64,000 nucleotides of DNA. Origin: Streptomyces sp. NBC_01485 (GTDB lineage Bacteria; Actinomycetota; Actinomycetes; Streptomycetales; Streptomycetaceae). Below, in pieces: positions 23,530-32,574 of this stretch. Positions within the stretch are counted from its first letter, which is position 1; each line of letters begins with the position of its first letter. A program made the position numbers and the translations under genes. The stretch is from assembly GCF_036227125.1 (NCBI RefSeq), contig NZ_CP109435.1, forward strand, positions 7,874,001 to 7,938,000. The letters are read 5' to 3'. Below the pieces are notes generated by a model. The model was given only the letters and a program-made list of their open reading frames with translations. It was not told where the DNA came from and made no database searches.

Positions 23530-26445
23530 CTATTCGAGAAGCTCCGCGTACGAACCCATGGCCAGGGCGATGTCCGCCTGGGCCCAGAACCGGTGGTACG
23601 TGAACACGGGCGCGGCACCGCCCGCGAGATAGCTCTCGATCTTCGACCAGGCCGGGTCGTTCTTGTAGAAGGACCGGAGCGAGGCGAAGGTGGAGGAGGA
23701 GTTGACCGTGTCGCCGTTCGGCATCTTGCCGCTCCAGCCGCTCGGGACGTACACGCCGTCGTCGAAGCGGTTGTAGTCGGCGCGGGTCTCCGGGACCGCG
23801 ATGCCCAGGGCGTCCTGGTCGTTGCTCCACATGCCGTCCAGGAGCGCCTTGGCGACTGTCTTCGCCTCCGTGTCACCGGACTTGGCGGCGTAGTACGTCA
23901 GGGTCTTGGCGTACGCGGCCGCCACGCCGACGTCGTTGGTGTAGTCGGCGACCGTGACGTGAAGTCCCGTGTTGGCACCGGGAGTCGACGCGTTCCAGGT
24001 GTCGGGCTGGCCCGACCACTGGAGGGTGGAGGGGATCAGGAAGGAGCCGTCCGGGTTGATCGTGGTCTTGGACAGCGCCCAGTCCACCCACTTGTCGAGA
24101 ACCGCCTTGGCGCCGGCGTTCCCCGTCTGCTGGTAGTACTCGGCGACCCGCTCCATCGACCACGCCTGGAAGCCGAACCACTGGTTGGACGGCGGGTCGT
24201 GGTAGACGGGCTGCTGGTCGTAGTACATGCCGTAGAAGGTCGACGTGCCGGCCGGGGGAGTCGCGTAACGGCCCGCCCAACTGTTCGTCGCCCCGCCCGC
24301 GATGGCGCCCTCGCTGGACTGCAGCCAGCGATAGAACTCCAGTTGCCGGGTCAGGGACTTGGCCCAATCCGCCTGCCCTGTCGCTGACTTGGGCTTCAGG
24401 TCGGCGTAACTGCTCAGCGCGTAGGCGGCCAGCGGGTTCTGGTAGCCGCCGTGCGTGTGGCTGGAGCCGATGCGCCAGGCCCAGCCGGCACTGGTGTCCG
24501 TGGCGCCGCCCCAGGCGTAGTACCAGGACATCAGATAGTGCGAGGCGTCCTTGCCGGTGCCGGCCGGGCAGGCGGTCGGTCCGACACAGTTGCCGATCTT
24601 CTTGAAGTATTTGTCGTACATCGCGTAGCGCAGGTAGTCGCCCATCTTCGCGGCCTTGCCGACGGCCGTGGAGACGTCGCTGCCCTTGCCTTGCGCCTTG
24701 GCCCAGACGTCCGCCCAGTACGCGGCCTGCACGACCCGTGCGTCGGCGTCGGGGGCGTTGGTGTACTTCCACTGCTTCGCGTAGGAGGCGTCGCCGGTGA
24801 ACAGGTCCAGGTACCCGTTCGTGCCGCCGTACTTGAAGGCGTCGCAGGTCGGCTGCGGCACCGTCTCCCACACCGACTCCTGCGAGCCGCGCTGGAAGGT
24901 GTTGATGTACGACGGCCCGGTGTCCGTCGGACCGGCCTCGCACTTGCCGGGCGAGTTGCCGTAGCCATAGGTGTTGTCGACGTCCTGCAGCCAGTGCATA
25001 CCGTAGACGTCGTCCGTACCGTATGCGGTCTTCAGTTCACCGGCTATCGGATCCGATCCCACGGACACACCGGTGTCCAGCTTCGCCGGATACTCGTTCG
25101 GGGTGTCCAGCTCGGGCGCGTACGTCGCCGGCTTCGACGCGTTGTAGAACGAGTTCGTCGGCTGGTCGGCGTGGGTGGGGATCATGTACTTCTCCATGAT
25201 GTCCCAGGCGCCGTTGAACTTGGTCCAGTCGCCGGTGATCTTCCCGTACATCGCCTGCAGCCAGAGCAGGTAGCTGTACGCCTCCGACGTGGTCTCGTGC
25301 CCCTGGTCCGGGGCCTCGACGATCAGCGTCTCGACCGAGTGGTACGGGATGCCCTCGGGGGAGAAGTAGCCGTTCGCCGGGTTGGTGATCTTGCCGTAGA
25401 GGTCGAGGAACCGGGCGTCGTACGCCTTGCCGCCCGCGATCTCGGTGGCCGTGACCGTGGCCTTCGCGAGCCCGGTCGCCGTCGACTCGAAGGTCGCGGC
25501 GCCCGTCCCGGAGGCGTTGGCGGTGAGGGTCACGGTCTGGGCGGTGCTCCAGTTCGACGGTGTGAAGGTGAGGCTCGCGCCGCCCGTCACCGTCAGGCCC
25601 GTGTTTCCGGTGGTGCGGGCGGTCGTGACGGTCACACTGGCCGACGGCTGGGTCGACAGCTTCAGCGTGTAGGTGCCCGTCTTGCCCTGCTGCACGGCCA
25701 GTTGGTTCGTGGACGCGACCACGGCGGGTCCCGAGGCGACCGTGATGCCGACCGGGGTCGACGACGCCGACGCGCCCAGGCTGTCGTAGCCCTTGGCGAC
25801 CAGGGAGTGGCTGCCCACGGACAACCCGGATGCGGACAGGGTGTAGGGCGCGCTCGTGTCCGTGCCCAGCAGGGTCGTGTCGTCGTAGAACTCGATCTTG
25901 GAGATCGTCGCGTTGTCGGCGGCCGCGGCGGTCGCCGCGAGCGGCACCGCGTTCCCCTGCGTGTAGACGGCGCCCGCGGCCGGGCTGGTCAGCACGGTGA
26001 CCGGCGGCTGGTGCGCGCCGACACAGGTCGTGCCGTTGACCGCGAAGCTCGTGGGAGCGGCGTTCGTGCCGCTGTAGGTGAACTGGGCCCCCGTGCTGAC
26101 CGCCGCGCCGGCGGCGATCGTCGCGTTGAACGAGGCGTTGTTCACCTTGATCTGCTGACCGGACTGCGTCCAGCTGCCGTTCCAGCCGTTGGACAGCTTC
26201 TGGTTGCCCGCGTAGGAGTACGTCAGGCTCCAGCCGCTGATCGCGTCGGTGCCCCGGTTGGTGAGGGTCACGTCCGCGGTGAACCCGGAGCCCCAGTCAT
26301 TGGTCTTGTAGTCCACGCTGCACTGAAGTGCCGCCGCCTGGGCGGGAGTTGGGAGCGTGCTCAGCATGGCGAAGGGAAGCGCGAGGGACGCCACGACGGC
26401 GGTCCACAGGCGCCGCGCCGTGCGGCGTCTGCGTGAGGGATCCAT
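23530..26445 (-). CDS. Secreted GH48 cellobiohydrolase with N-terminal CBM2
   Basis: A 971-residue secreted processive exocellulase releasing cellobiose from the reducing end. In order: signal peptide (1-38), CBM2 (about 41-141), an Ig-like domain (about 145-237), a second Ig/Calx-beta-like domain (about 240-336), and the GH48 catalytic domain (341-971) with HETTSEAYSYLLWLQAMYG; Glu385 is the probable acid. ATG 26445 (MDPSRRRR) is chosen. It is followed by a standard signal peptide and preceded by AAGGAGG about ten bases away, while upstream in-frame codons cross the CebR box. It is divergent from GH5 across a shared regulatory region with a perfect CebR operator, so cello-oligosaccharide induction is likely. 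Confidence 0.95.
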   Translation of the reverse strand: MDPSRRRRTARRLWTAVVASLALPFAMLSTLPTPAQAAALQCSVDYKTNDWGSGFTADVTLTNRGTDAISGWSLTYSYAGNQKLSNGWNGSWTQSGQQIKVNNASFNATIAAGAAVSTGAQFTYSGTNAAPTSFAVNGTTCVGAHQPPVTVLTSPAAGAVYTQGNAVPLAATAAAADNATISKIEFYDDTTLLGTDTSAPYTLSASGLSVGSHSLVAKGYDSLGASASSTPVGITVASGPAVVASTNQLAVQQGKTGTYTLKLSTQPSASVTVTTARTTGNTGLTVTGGASLTFTPSNWSTAQTVTLTANASGTGAATFESTATGLAKATVTATEIAGGKAYDARFLDLYGKITNPANGYFSPEGIPYHSVETLIVEAPDQGHETTSEAYSYLLWLQAMYGKITGDWTKFNGAWDIMEKYMIPTHADQPTNSFYNASKPATYAPELDTPNEYPAKLDTGVSVGSDPIAGELKTAYGTDDVYGMHWLQDVDNTYGYGNSPGKCEAGPTDTGPSYINTFQRGSQESVWETVPQPTCDAFKYGGTNGYLDLFTGDASYAKQWKYTNAPDADARVVQAAYWADVWAKAQGKGSDVSTAVGKAAKMGDYLRYAMYDKYFKKIGNCVGPTACPAGTGKDASHYLMSWYYAWGGATDTSAGWAWRIGSSHTHGGYQNPLAAYALSSYADLKPKSATGQADWAKSLTRQLEFYRWLQSSEGAIAGGATNSWAGRYATPPAGTSTFYGMYYDQQPVYHDPPSNQWFGFQAWSMERVAEYYQQTGNAGAKAVLDKWVDWALSKTTINPDGSFLIPSTLQWSGQPDTWNASTPGANTGLHVTVADYTNDVGVAAAYAKTLTYYAAKSGDTEAKTVAKALLDGMWSNDQDALGIAVPETRADYNRFDDGVYVPSGWSGKMPNGDTVNSSSTFASLRSFYKNDPAWSKIESYLAGGAAPVFTYHRFWAQADIALAMGSYAELLE

Positions 26446-26505
26446 GATGCTGGTTCCTCCTTGCGGCTCGGAGAAGTGGGGGAGGAGCAACAAGCCTTGA
26501 ACCAG

Positions 26506-26519
26506 TGGGAGCGCTCCCA
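26506..26519. promoter_or_regulatory. CebR operator, perfect 14-bp palindrome
   Basis: TGGGAGCGCTCCCA is exactly the palindrome bound by the LacI-family repressor CebR of streptomycetes, released by cellobiose or cellotriose. It lies 61 bases upstream of the GH48 start codon. Confidence 0.92.
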
Positions 26520-26559
26520 TAGTGGGGATGGGGGTGAACGCGGTCAAGACGCTTGAAGA

Positions 26560-26575
26560 GTCGAAAAGATTCGAC
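26560..26575. promoter_or_regulatory. GTCGAA/TTCGAC inverted repeat in the cellulase divergon
   Basis: A perfect 6-bp inverted repeat with a 4-base loop lies between the two CebR boxes. It may be a second regulator site or chance. No other gene is present in 26446-26719. Confidence 0.3.
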
Positions 26576-26657
26576 GCCGAGAGTTGAGTGAAAGTCAGGG
26601 AAAGTCGGTGACGCCTCTGTTCTTTGCCAGCACTTGGCGCTAACTTCGAGACACCAG

Positions 26658-26671
26658 TGGGAGCGGTTCCA
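26658..26671. promoter_or_regulatory. Imperfect CebR box upstream of GH5 gene
   Basis: TGGGAGCGGTTCCA matches 12 of 14 positions of the CebR palindrome. It lies 49 bases before the GH5 start, where it could block transcription of the GH5-GH6 pair. Confidence 0.75.
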
Positions 26672-26719
26672 TCAGTCGACGCGTCTGTCACGACGCGCCT
26701 GAGCTGCAAGGAGTCGCTC

Positions 26720-28225
26720 ATGCGACACCCCACGCGTTCAGTACTTTTAGCCGTCGCCGGCACGGTCGCCCTCGGGACGGGCGTGACCCTGCCGATCCTG
26801 ACGGCTCAGGGAGCCACGCCCGCCTGCACGGTGGAGTACACCGTCACCAGCCAGTGGGACGCTGGCTTCCAGGGTGCCGTGAAGATCACCAACAACGCGG
26901 CAGCCGTGAGCAGTTGGAGTCTCACCTTCGACTTCGCGAACGGCCAGAAGGTCACCCAGGGCTGGACCGCCAAGTGGTCCCAGTCGGGTACGGCCGTCAC
27001 CGCCGCGAACGAGAGCTGGAACGGCTCCCTCGGCACGGGCGCGAGCGTCAGCGCCGGCTTCATCGCCTCCAGGTCGGGCGCGAACGCCGTACCGGCGACG
27101 TTCAAGCTCAACGGCACCACCTGCAACGTCGACACCCAACCGACCCCCACCCCCACCCCCACCCCCACCCCCAGCCCCCCGCCCTCGACCGATCCACCGG
27201 ACACCGGTGACGGGCCGCCCGCGCTGCACGTCTCGGGGAACAAGCTCGTGGACGCCGGCGGGAAGACCCGCCGTCTGCTCGGCGTGAACCGCTCCGGCGG
27301 CGAGTTCATGTGCGTACAGGGGCGCGGCATCTGGGACGGACCGGTCGACGACGCCTCCGTCAAGGCGATCGCCGACTGGCACGTCAACACCGTCCGCATT
27401 CCGCTCAACGAGGAGTGCTGGCTGGGCCTGTCGAACATCAACTCCGCTTACGGCGGCACCAATTACGTCAACGCCGTCAAGGATCTGGTGGCCCGCGTCA
27501 AGGCGCACGGCATGACGCCGATCGTCGAACTGCACTGGACCTACGGCCAGTACACGGGCAACTCGGCCGGCTGCTCCGACGTGCACGCCAGTTGCCAGAA
27601 GCCGATGCCCGACATGCAGTACACGCCGTCGTTCTGGACCTCGGTGGCCAACACCTTCAAGGGTGACGCGGCCGTCGTGTTCGACCTGTTCAACGAGCCC
27701 TACCCGGACCGCGCCACCTCCACGACCACCCAGGCGTGGCAGTGCTGGCGGGACGGCGGCACCTGCCCCGGCATCGGGTATGAAGTCGCCGGTATGCAGG
27801 ATCTCGTCGACTCCGTACGGTCGACCGGCGCCAAGAACGTGATCCTGGCCGGCGGGATCGCGTACTCCAACGACCTCAGTCAGTGGCTGGCCTACAAGCC
27901 CACCGACCCGACCGGCAATCTCGCCGCCGCGTACCACGTCTACAACTTCAACACCTGCGCGAACGAGAGCTGCTGGAACTCGACGCTCGCCCCCGTCGCG
28001 GCCCAAGTGCCGCTGGTGGCAGGGGAGATCGGCGAGAACACCTGCTCGCACGGTTTCGTCGACCAGGTCATGAAGTGGTTCGACGACCGCGGACTGTCGT
28101 ACCTGGGCTGGACCTGGAACACCTGGGACTGCTCCTCCGGTCCGTCCCTGATCTCCGCCTTCGACGGGACGCCCACCGCGTACGGCATCGGACTGCGCGA
28201 CCATCTGCGCGCACTCGACGGATAG
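26720..28225 (+). CDS. Secreted GH5 endoglucanase with N-terminal CBM2
   Basis: A 501-residue secreted cellulase. Signal peptide about 1-32, CBM2 about 35-137, a PTPTPTPTP linker, then a GH5 TIM barrel from about 170 to the end. The catalytic acid/base is Glu326 in FDLFNEPYPD and the nucleophile is most likely Glu436 in VAGEIGEN. ATG 26720 has AAGGAG six bases upstream; the in-frame ATG at 26624 would place the CebR box inside the coding region. GH6 follows 78 bases downstream on the same strand without an intervening hairpin, so the two form an operon that couples endo- and exo-acting enzymes. Confidence 0.95.
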   Translation: MRHPTRSVLLAVAGTVALGTGVTLPILTAQGATPACTVEYTVTSQWDAGFQGAVKITNNAAAVSSWSLTFDFANGQKVTQGWTAKWSQSGTAVTAANESWNGSLGTGASVSAGFIASRSGANAVPATFKLNGTTCNVDTQPTPTPTPTPTPSPPPSTDPPDTGDGPPALHVSGNKLVDAGGKTRRLLGVNRSGGEFMCVQGRGIWDGPVDDASVKAIADWHVNTVRIPLNEECWLGLSNINSAYGGTNYVNAVKDLVARVKAHGMTPIVELHWTYGQYTGNSAGCSDVHASCQKPMPDMQYTPSFWTSVANTFKGDAAVVFDLFNEPYPDRATSTTTQAWQCWRDGGTCPGIGYEVAGMQDLVDSVRSTGAKNVILAGGIAYSNDLSQWLAYKPTDPTGNLAAAYHVYNFNTCANESCWNSTLAPVAAQVPLVAGEIGENTCSHGFVDQVMKWFDDRGLSYLGWTWNTWDCSSGPSLISAFDGTPTAYGIGLRDHLRALDG

Positions 28226-28303
28226 GCGCGACAACAGAGCACGGCCAACGCAAGGAACCAAGGAAACGGACAACTCCCGCGACCAAGAAGGAAACCCGCA
28301 CTC

Positions 28304-30028
28304 ATGAGCCGTAGCAGAACAGCGGTACTCGCCGCGCTGGCGCTGGTCGCCGGCGCCTCAGGGACGGCGCTCGCCGTCGTCCCCGGCGATCCGGGCATCG
28401 CCGCCATCCCGTGCAGCGTCGACTACAAGGTGCAGAACGACTGGGGCACCGGCTTCACCGCCGCCGTCACCGTGACCAACAACTCGGCGGCGAAGTCGAG
28501 TTGGTCCGTGAAGTGGGCGTACGCCGGCAGCCAGAAGGTCACCAGCGGCTGGAACGCGAAGGTCACCCAGTCCGGTACGGCCGTCACCGCCAACAACGAG
28601 ACCTACAACGGGACGCTGGCGACCGGCGGTTCGGTCAGCTTCGGATTCCAGGGCACCTACAGCGGTACCAACGCGATCCCGGCCACGTTCACCCTCGACG
28701 GCGTGACCTGCAACGTGGACAGCGGTACCGGCGGGCCCACCGACCCCGGCACGCCGACCGACCCCGGCACCCCGTCCACCAAGGTCGACAACCCCTACGC
28801 CGGCGCCAAGGTGTACGTGAACCCCGAATGGTCGGCGAAGGCCGCCGCCGAGACGGGCGGCAGCCGCATCTCCAGCCAGCCCACCGGCGTCTGGCTCGAC
28901 CGCATCGCCGCCATCAACGGCGTGAACGGCGGCATGGGCCTGCGCGCCCACCTGGACGCGGCCCTCGCCCAGAAGGGCAGCGGCCAGGAAGTCGTCCAAC
29001 TGGTCGTCTACGACCTGCCCGGCCGGGACTGCGCGGCACTCGCCTCCAACGGCGAGCTCGGCCCGACGGAGATCGACAAGTACAAGACGCAGTTCATCGA
29101 CCCGATCGCGACGATCCTCGCGGACAGCAAGTACGCCGGTCTGCGGATCGTCACCACCATCGAGATCGACTCGCTGCCGAACCTCGTCACCAACACCGGC
29201 AGCCGGCCCACCGCCACCGCGGCCTGCGACACCATGAAGGCCAACGGCAACTACGTGAAGGGCGTCGGCTACGCGCTGAACAAGCTCGGCGAGATCCCCA
29301 ACGTCTACAACTACATCGACGCCGGTCACCACGGCTGGCTCGGCTGGGACGACAACTTCGCCCCCTCCGCCCAGCTCTTCTACCAGGCCGCCACCGCCGA
29401 AGGGGCGACGGTGGACGACGTGCACGGCTTCATCACCAACACGGCGAACTACAGCGCCCTGAAGGAGAACAACTACACGATCAACGACTCGGTGGCCGGC
29501 AAGTCGGTCCGCGAGTCGAAGTGGGTGGACTGGAACCGGTACGTCGACGAGCAGTCGTACGCACAGGGCTTCCGCACCCAGTTGGTCTCCGCCGGCTTCC
29601 GGTCGGGCATCGGCATGCTGATCGACACCTCCCGCAACGGCTGGGGCGGCACCGCCCGGCCCACCGGCCCGGGGGCGACGACCAGCGTGGACACCTATGT
29701 CAACGGCGGCCGTTACGACCGTCGTATCCACGTCGGCAACTGGTGCAACCAGTCCGGCGCCGGCCTCGGCGAGCGCCCGCAGGCGGCTCCGGCCGCCGGG
29801 ATCGACGCGTACGTGTGGATGAAGCCGCCGGGTGAGTCCGACGGAGCCAGCAGCGCCATCCCGAACGACGAGGGCAAGGGCTTCGACCAGATGTGCGACC
29901 CGACGTACACGGGCAACGCCCGTAACGGCAACAGCATGTCGGGCGCACTGGCGAACGCCCCGCTGTCCGGGCACTGGTTCTCGGCGCAGTTCCAGCAGTT
30001 GATGCAGAACGCGTACCCGCCGCTGTAG
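28304..30028 (+). CDS. Secreted GH6 cellobiohydrolase with N-terminal CBM2
   Basis: A 574-residue secreted cellulase of family 6 that acts from the non-reducing end with inversion. Signal peptide about 1-25, CBM2 about 36-142, linker with two PTDPGTP repeats, catalytic domain about 160-574. Recognisable GH6 motifs are VVYDLPGRDCAALASNGEL, DAGHHGWLGW and DAYVWMKPPGESDG. The length and the extended loops around WNRYVDEQSYAQGFR suggest a cellobiohydrolase (tunnel) rather than an endoglucanase. It is the second gene after GH5. Together with GH48 this gives attack from both chain ends plus endo-cleavage. Confidence 0.94.
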   Translation: MSRSRTAVLAALALVAGASGTALAVVPGDPGIAAIPCSVDYKVQNDWGTGFTAAVTVTNNSAAKSSWSVKWAYAGSQKVTSGWNAKVTQSGTAVTANNETYNGTLATGGSVSFGFQGTYSGTNAIPATFTLDGVTCNVDSGTGGPTDPGTPTDPGTPSTKVDNPYAGAKVYVNPEWSAKAAAETGGSRISSQPTGVWLDRIAAINGVNGGMGLRAHLDAALAQKGSGQEVVQLVVYDLPGRDCAALASNGELGPTEIDKYKTQFIDPIATILADSKYAGLRIVTTIEIDSLPNLVTNTGSRPTATAACDTMKANGNYVKGVGYALNKLGEIPNVYNYIDAGHHGWLGWDDNFAPSAQLFYQAATAEGATVDDVHGFITNTANYSALKENNYTINDSVAGKSVRESKWVDWNRYVDEQSYAQGFRTQLVSAGFRSGIGMLIDTSRNGWGGTARPTGPGATTSVDTYVNGGRYDRRIHVGNWCNQSGAGLGERPQAAPAAGIDAYVWMKPPGESDGASSAIPNDEGKGFDQMCDPTYTGNARNGNSMSGALANAPLSGHWFSAQFQQLMQNAYPPL

Positions 30029-30078
30029 GCAGTGGACAGTAGCGGTGAGCTGAGGTGACGGTGATCCGTCGGGGTCGG

Positions 30079-30204
30079 TCAGCCCTCCTGGGCCAGATCC
30101 CGGCGGATCGCCGACTCCACCGCCGAGTAGTTCCCGTCCGGCCGCTCCAGCTCATAGGGGGCGGCCGGAAGCAGTGGCCATCCTCGGCGAACGGACTTGC
30201 CGTC
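30079..30204 (-). pseudogene. Orphan C-terminal coding remnant on minus strand
   Basis: About 41 codons ending at TGA 30079 read like the end of a real protein (GWPLLPAAPYELERPDGNYS then a helical tail). The preceding sequence in that frame degenerates into low-complexity text. I cannot name the family. The rest of the 270-base gap 30029-30298 shows no gene. Confidence 0.3.
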
Positions 30205-30298
30205 CGCATCCTGTTTTTTGCCGTCCCGGCAACATGAGTGGACCTCGCCCGGTGCGTCGGAGCACGCTGACGGCACACCGGACGAGAGGCTGACGACC

Positions 30299-31228
30299 AT
30301 GGCGCACCCCCCGCATCCCCCGCACGAATCCCACGGCGACGAGCACCCCCACACCCACGGCCACCTCCACAACCACGGCCACGCCACCGACATCGACTGG
30401 GCCGAGATGGCCCCGCACCTGGAGGCGCAGGCCGAACTGTTCGCGCCCCTGTACGAGCGGGCCCTGTCCTGGCTCGGCAAGGAGGTGACCGAGCCGGGGC
30501 TGATCGTGGACGCGGGCAGTGGACCCGGCGTCATCTCCTGTCTGTTCGCCGAGACGTTCCCCGGGGCGCGGGTCATGGCGGTCGACGGCTCCGCGCCGCT
30601 CCTGGAACGGGCTCAACAGCGCGCCGAGCGACTCGGGTACGGCGACCGATTCGGCACCCTGGCCGGTGAACTCCCCGGCGTACTCGGCGAGTTGGACTAC
30701 CCCGTCGACCTGCTGTGGGCCGGCCGCAGCCTGCATCACCTGGGCGACCAGCGCGCCGCCCTGACCGCCTTCGCGCAGCGTCTCGCACCCGGCGGAACCG
30801 TGGCGATCATGGAGGGCGGTCTGCCGTCCCGCTTCCTGCCGCGCGACCTCGGCTTCGGGCGGCCCGGCCTGGAGGCGCGGCTCGACGCGCTGCAGGAGGA
30901 GTGGTTCGCGCGGATGCGGGACGACCTGCCCGGCTCACTGGCCGAGACCGAGGACTGGGCGGCGCTGCTCGGCGCGGCCGGACTGAAGCACGCCCGCACC
31001 CGCAGCTTCCTCCTCGACCTGCCTGCCCCCGCCTCCGACCGGGCCCGTGACTACATCGCCGCGTCCCTGTCCCGGCTGCGCGACGTCTTCGGCGACACCC
31101 TGGACCCCGACGACCGCACCGTCCTGGACCGGCTGCTCGACCCGCAGGACGAGGCGGGCCTGCACCGTCGGCAGGACGTCTTCGTGCTGGCCGCCCACAC
31201 GGTGCACACGGCGGTCAAGCCGGCCTGA
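30299..31228 (+). CDS. Class I SAM-dependent methyltransferase with His-rich N-terminus
   Basis: A 309-residue methyltransferase with motif I DAGSGPG at 71-77, followed by VMAVDGSAPLLERA and DLLWAGRSLHHLGDQ. The substrate is unknown. The first 30 residues are unusual: eleven histidines, mostly alternating with Pro, Gly or Asn (HTHGHLHNHGH), which could bind a metal ion such as Ni or Zn. The ATG at 30299 precedes the His tract. The next in-frame methionine would be residue 37 (WAEM), near the catalytic domain, so the tract may or may not be translated. The 3' end is followed by a long 13-bp repeat array. Confidence 0.8.
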   Translation: MAHPPHPPHESHGDEHPHTHGHLHNHGHATDIDWAEMAPHLEAQAELFAPLYERALSWLGKEVTEPGLIVDAGSGPGVISCLFAETFPGARVMAVDGSAPLLERAQQRAERLGYGDRFGTLAGELPGVLGELDYPVDLLWAGRSLHHLGDQRAALTAFAQRLAPGGTVAIMEGGLPSRFLPRDLGFGRPGLEARLDALQEEWFARMRDDLPGSLAETEDWAALLGAAGLKHARTRSFLLDLPAPASDRARDYIAASLSRLRDVFGDTLDPDDRTVLDRLLDPQDEAGLHRRQDVFVLAAHTVHTAVKPA

Positions 31229-31278
31229 CGGAGCTTCACTTGGACAGCGCTCGATGTCGACGTACGGCCCATCGAGCG

Positions 31279-31466
31279 GCCCGGCAGACGAGCCCGGCAG
31301 ACGAGCCCGGCAGACGAGCCCGACGCACGAGCCCGACGCACGAGCCCGACGCACGAGCCCGATGCACGAGCCCGATGCACGAGCCCGATGCACGAGCCCG
31401 ATGCACGAGCCCGACGGACAAGCCCGACGGACAAGCCCGACGGACAAGCCCGGCAGACGAGCCCGT
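31279..31466. repeat. 13-bp tandem repeat array, about 14 units
   Basis: Units of the type GACGAGCCCGGCA, CGAGCCCGACGCA, CACGAGCCCGATG and CGGACAAGCCCGA follow each other with a strict 13-base period and evolve stepwise along the array, as expected from slippage. It lies in the gap between a methyltransferase and a convergent aldo/keto reductase. All six frames stay open across it only because the unit lacks stops, so no gene is inferred. Confidence 0.9.
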
Positions 31467-31482
31467 CCCAACAGCCCGTCCG

Positions 31483-31524
31483 ACGCGTCGAGGACGCCCC
31501 CATCTGGGGGCGCCCTCGACGCGT
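31483..31524. terminator. Bidirectional terminator before aldo/keto reductase 3' end
   Basis: A 19-bp stem with a single mismatch (arms 31483-31501 and 31506-31524) and a 4-base loop (ATCT) in the gap between convergent genes. Confidence 0.85.
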
Positions 31525-31561
31525 GCGGGTGAGTTCAGCCGTTCGTTCGGCCCTTCGGAGC

Positions 31562-32398
31562 TCAGCCCATGTCGAACGTGCCCGGGTCCGGGCCGATGCG
31601 CCGGTCCTCGTTCAGCGCGCTGATCGCCGCCAGGTCCTCGGTGTCCAGGCTGAAGTCGAACACCTCGATGTTCTCCTTGATCCGCGACGGCGTCACGGAC
31701 TTCGGGATCACGACGTTGCCGAGCTGGAGGTGCCAGCGCAGCACGACCTGGGCCGGGGTGCGGTTGTGCTTCTGGCCGATCGCCACGATCGCCGGGACCT
31801 CGAGGAGGCCCTTGCCCTGGCCGAGCGGGGACCAGGCCTCGGTGGCGATTCCCTGCTGCGCGTGGATCTCGCGGGAGGCGTGCTGCTGCAGGTGCGGGTG
31901 CAGCTCGATCTGGTTGACCGCCGGGATGACCGACGTCTCGCCGATCAGCCGCTCCAGGTGCTCCGGCAGGAAGTTGGACACGCCGATGGCCCGTGCCCGG
32001 CCGTCCGCGAGGAGCTTCTCGAACGCCTTGTACGTGTCGACGTACTTGTCGCGGGCGGGCAGCGGCCAGTGGATGAGATACAGGTCCACGTGGTCCAGGC
32101 CGAGCTTCTCCAGGGAGGTGTCGAAGGCGCGGAGTGTCGCGTCGTACCCCTGGTCGCCGTTCCAGAGCTTGGTGGTGACGAAGATGTCCTTGCGGGGCAC
32201 GCCGGAGGAGGCGATGGCCTTGCCGGTGCCCTCCTCGTTGCCGTAGATCGCCGCTGTGTCGATGCTGCGGTACCCGGCCTCCAGGGCGGTGGCGACCGCG
32301 CGCTCCGCCTCGTCGTCCGGCACCTGCCAGACGCCGAAGCCCAGCTGGGGCATCTCCACACCGTTGTTGAGGATGATCGGGGGGACCTTGCTGCTCAC
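31562..32398 (-). CDS. Aldo/keto reductase
   Basis: A 278-residue NADPH-dependent oxidoreductase of the AKR5-like group (2,5-diketo-D-gluconate reductase type). The catalytic tetrad is visible: Asp and Tyr in SIDTAAIYGNEEG, Lys in VTTKLWN and His in YLIHWP. Cofactor-binding PKSVTPSRIKEN lies near the C-terminus. Start GTG 32398 with AAGGATC upstream. It follows the acyl-CoA ligase gene after 176 bases on the same strand. The substrate is not predictable; such enzymes reduce sugar ketones and xenobiotic aldehydes. Confidence 0.93.
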   Translation of the reverse strand: MSSKVPPIILNNGVEMPQLGFGVWQVPDDEAERAVATALEAGYRSIDTAAIYGNEEGTGKAIASSGVPRKDIFVTTKLWNGDQGYDATLRAFDTSLEKLGLDHVDLYLIHWPLPARDKYVDTYKAFEKLLADGRARAIGVSNFLPEHLERLIGETSVIPAVNQIELHPHLQQHASREIHAQQGIATEAWSPLGQGKGLLEVPAIVAIGQKHNRTPAQVVLRWHLQLGNVVIPKSVTPSRIKENIEVFDFSLDTEDLAAISALNEDRRIGPDPGTFDMG

Positions 32399-32574
32399 GA
32401 GCTCTTGATCCTTCGGTTGTCCGTCAAAGTGGTACTCCCATCGTCAACGATCACGATGGGTGATGCATTCCTGACCCCTTCATTTCTGACCTCTTCATTG
32501 TCATTCCTCCCCGGGTGCCCGCCGCAACCCCGTTCACACCCGGAGGAAACCCTGGAGGCCGTACAGTGCGACCC

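Noticed and set aside
24451..26436. 661-codon plus-strand frame opposite GH48
   Set aside because: Antisense shadow; the minus-strand GH48 and CBM2 domains are unambiguous.
31279..31466. CRISPR array
   Set aside because: Units are 13 bp and contiguous with no spacers, and no cas genes are present.
31051..31503. Possible repeat protein in the 13-bp array (GLVRRARASGSC-like repeats)
   Set aside because: Open in several frames simultaneously because the unit lacks stops. There is no ribosome-binding site and the unit is not a multiple of three.
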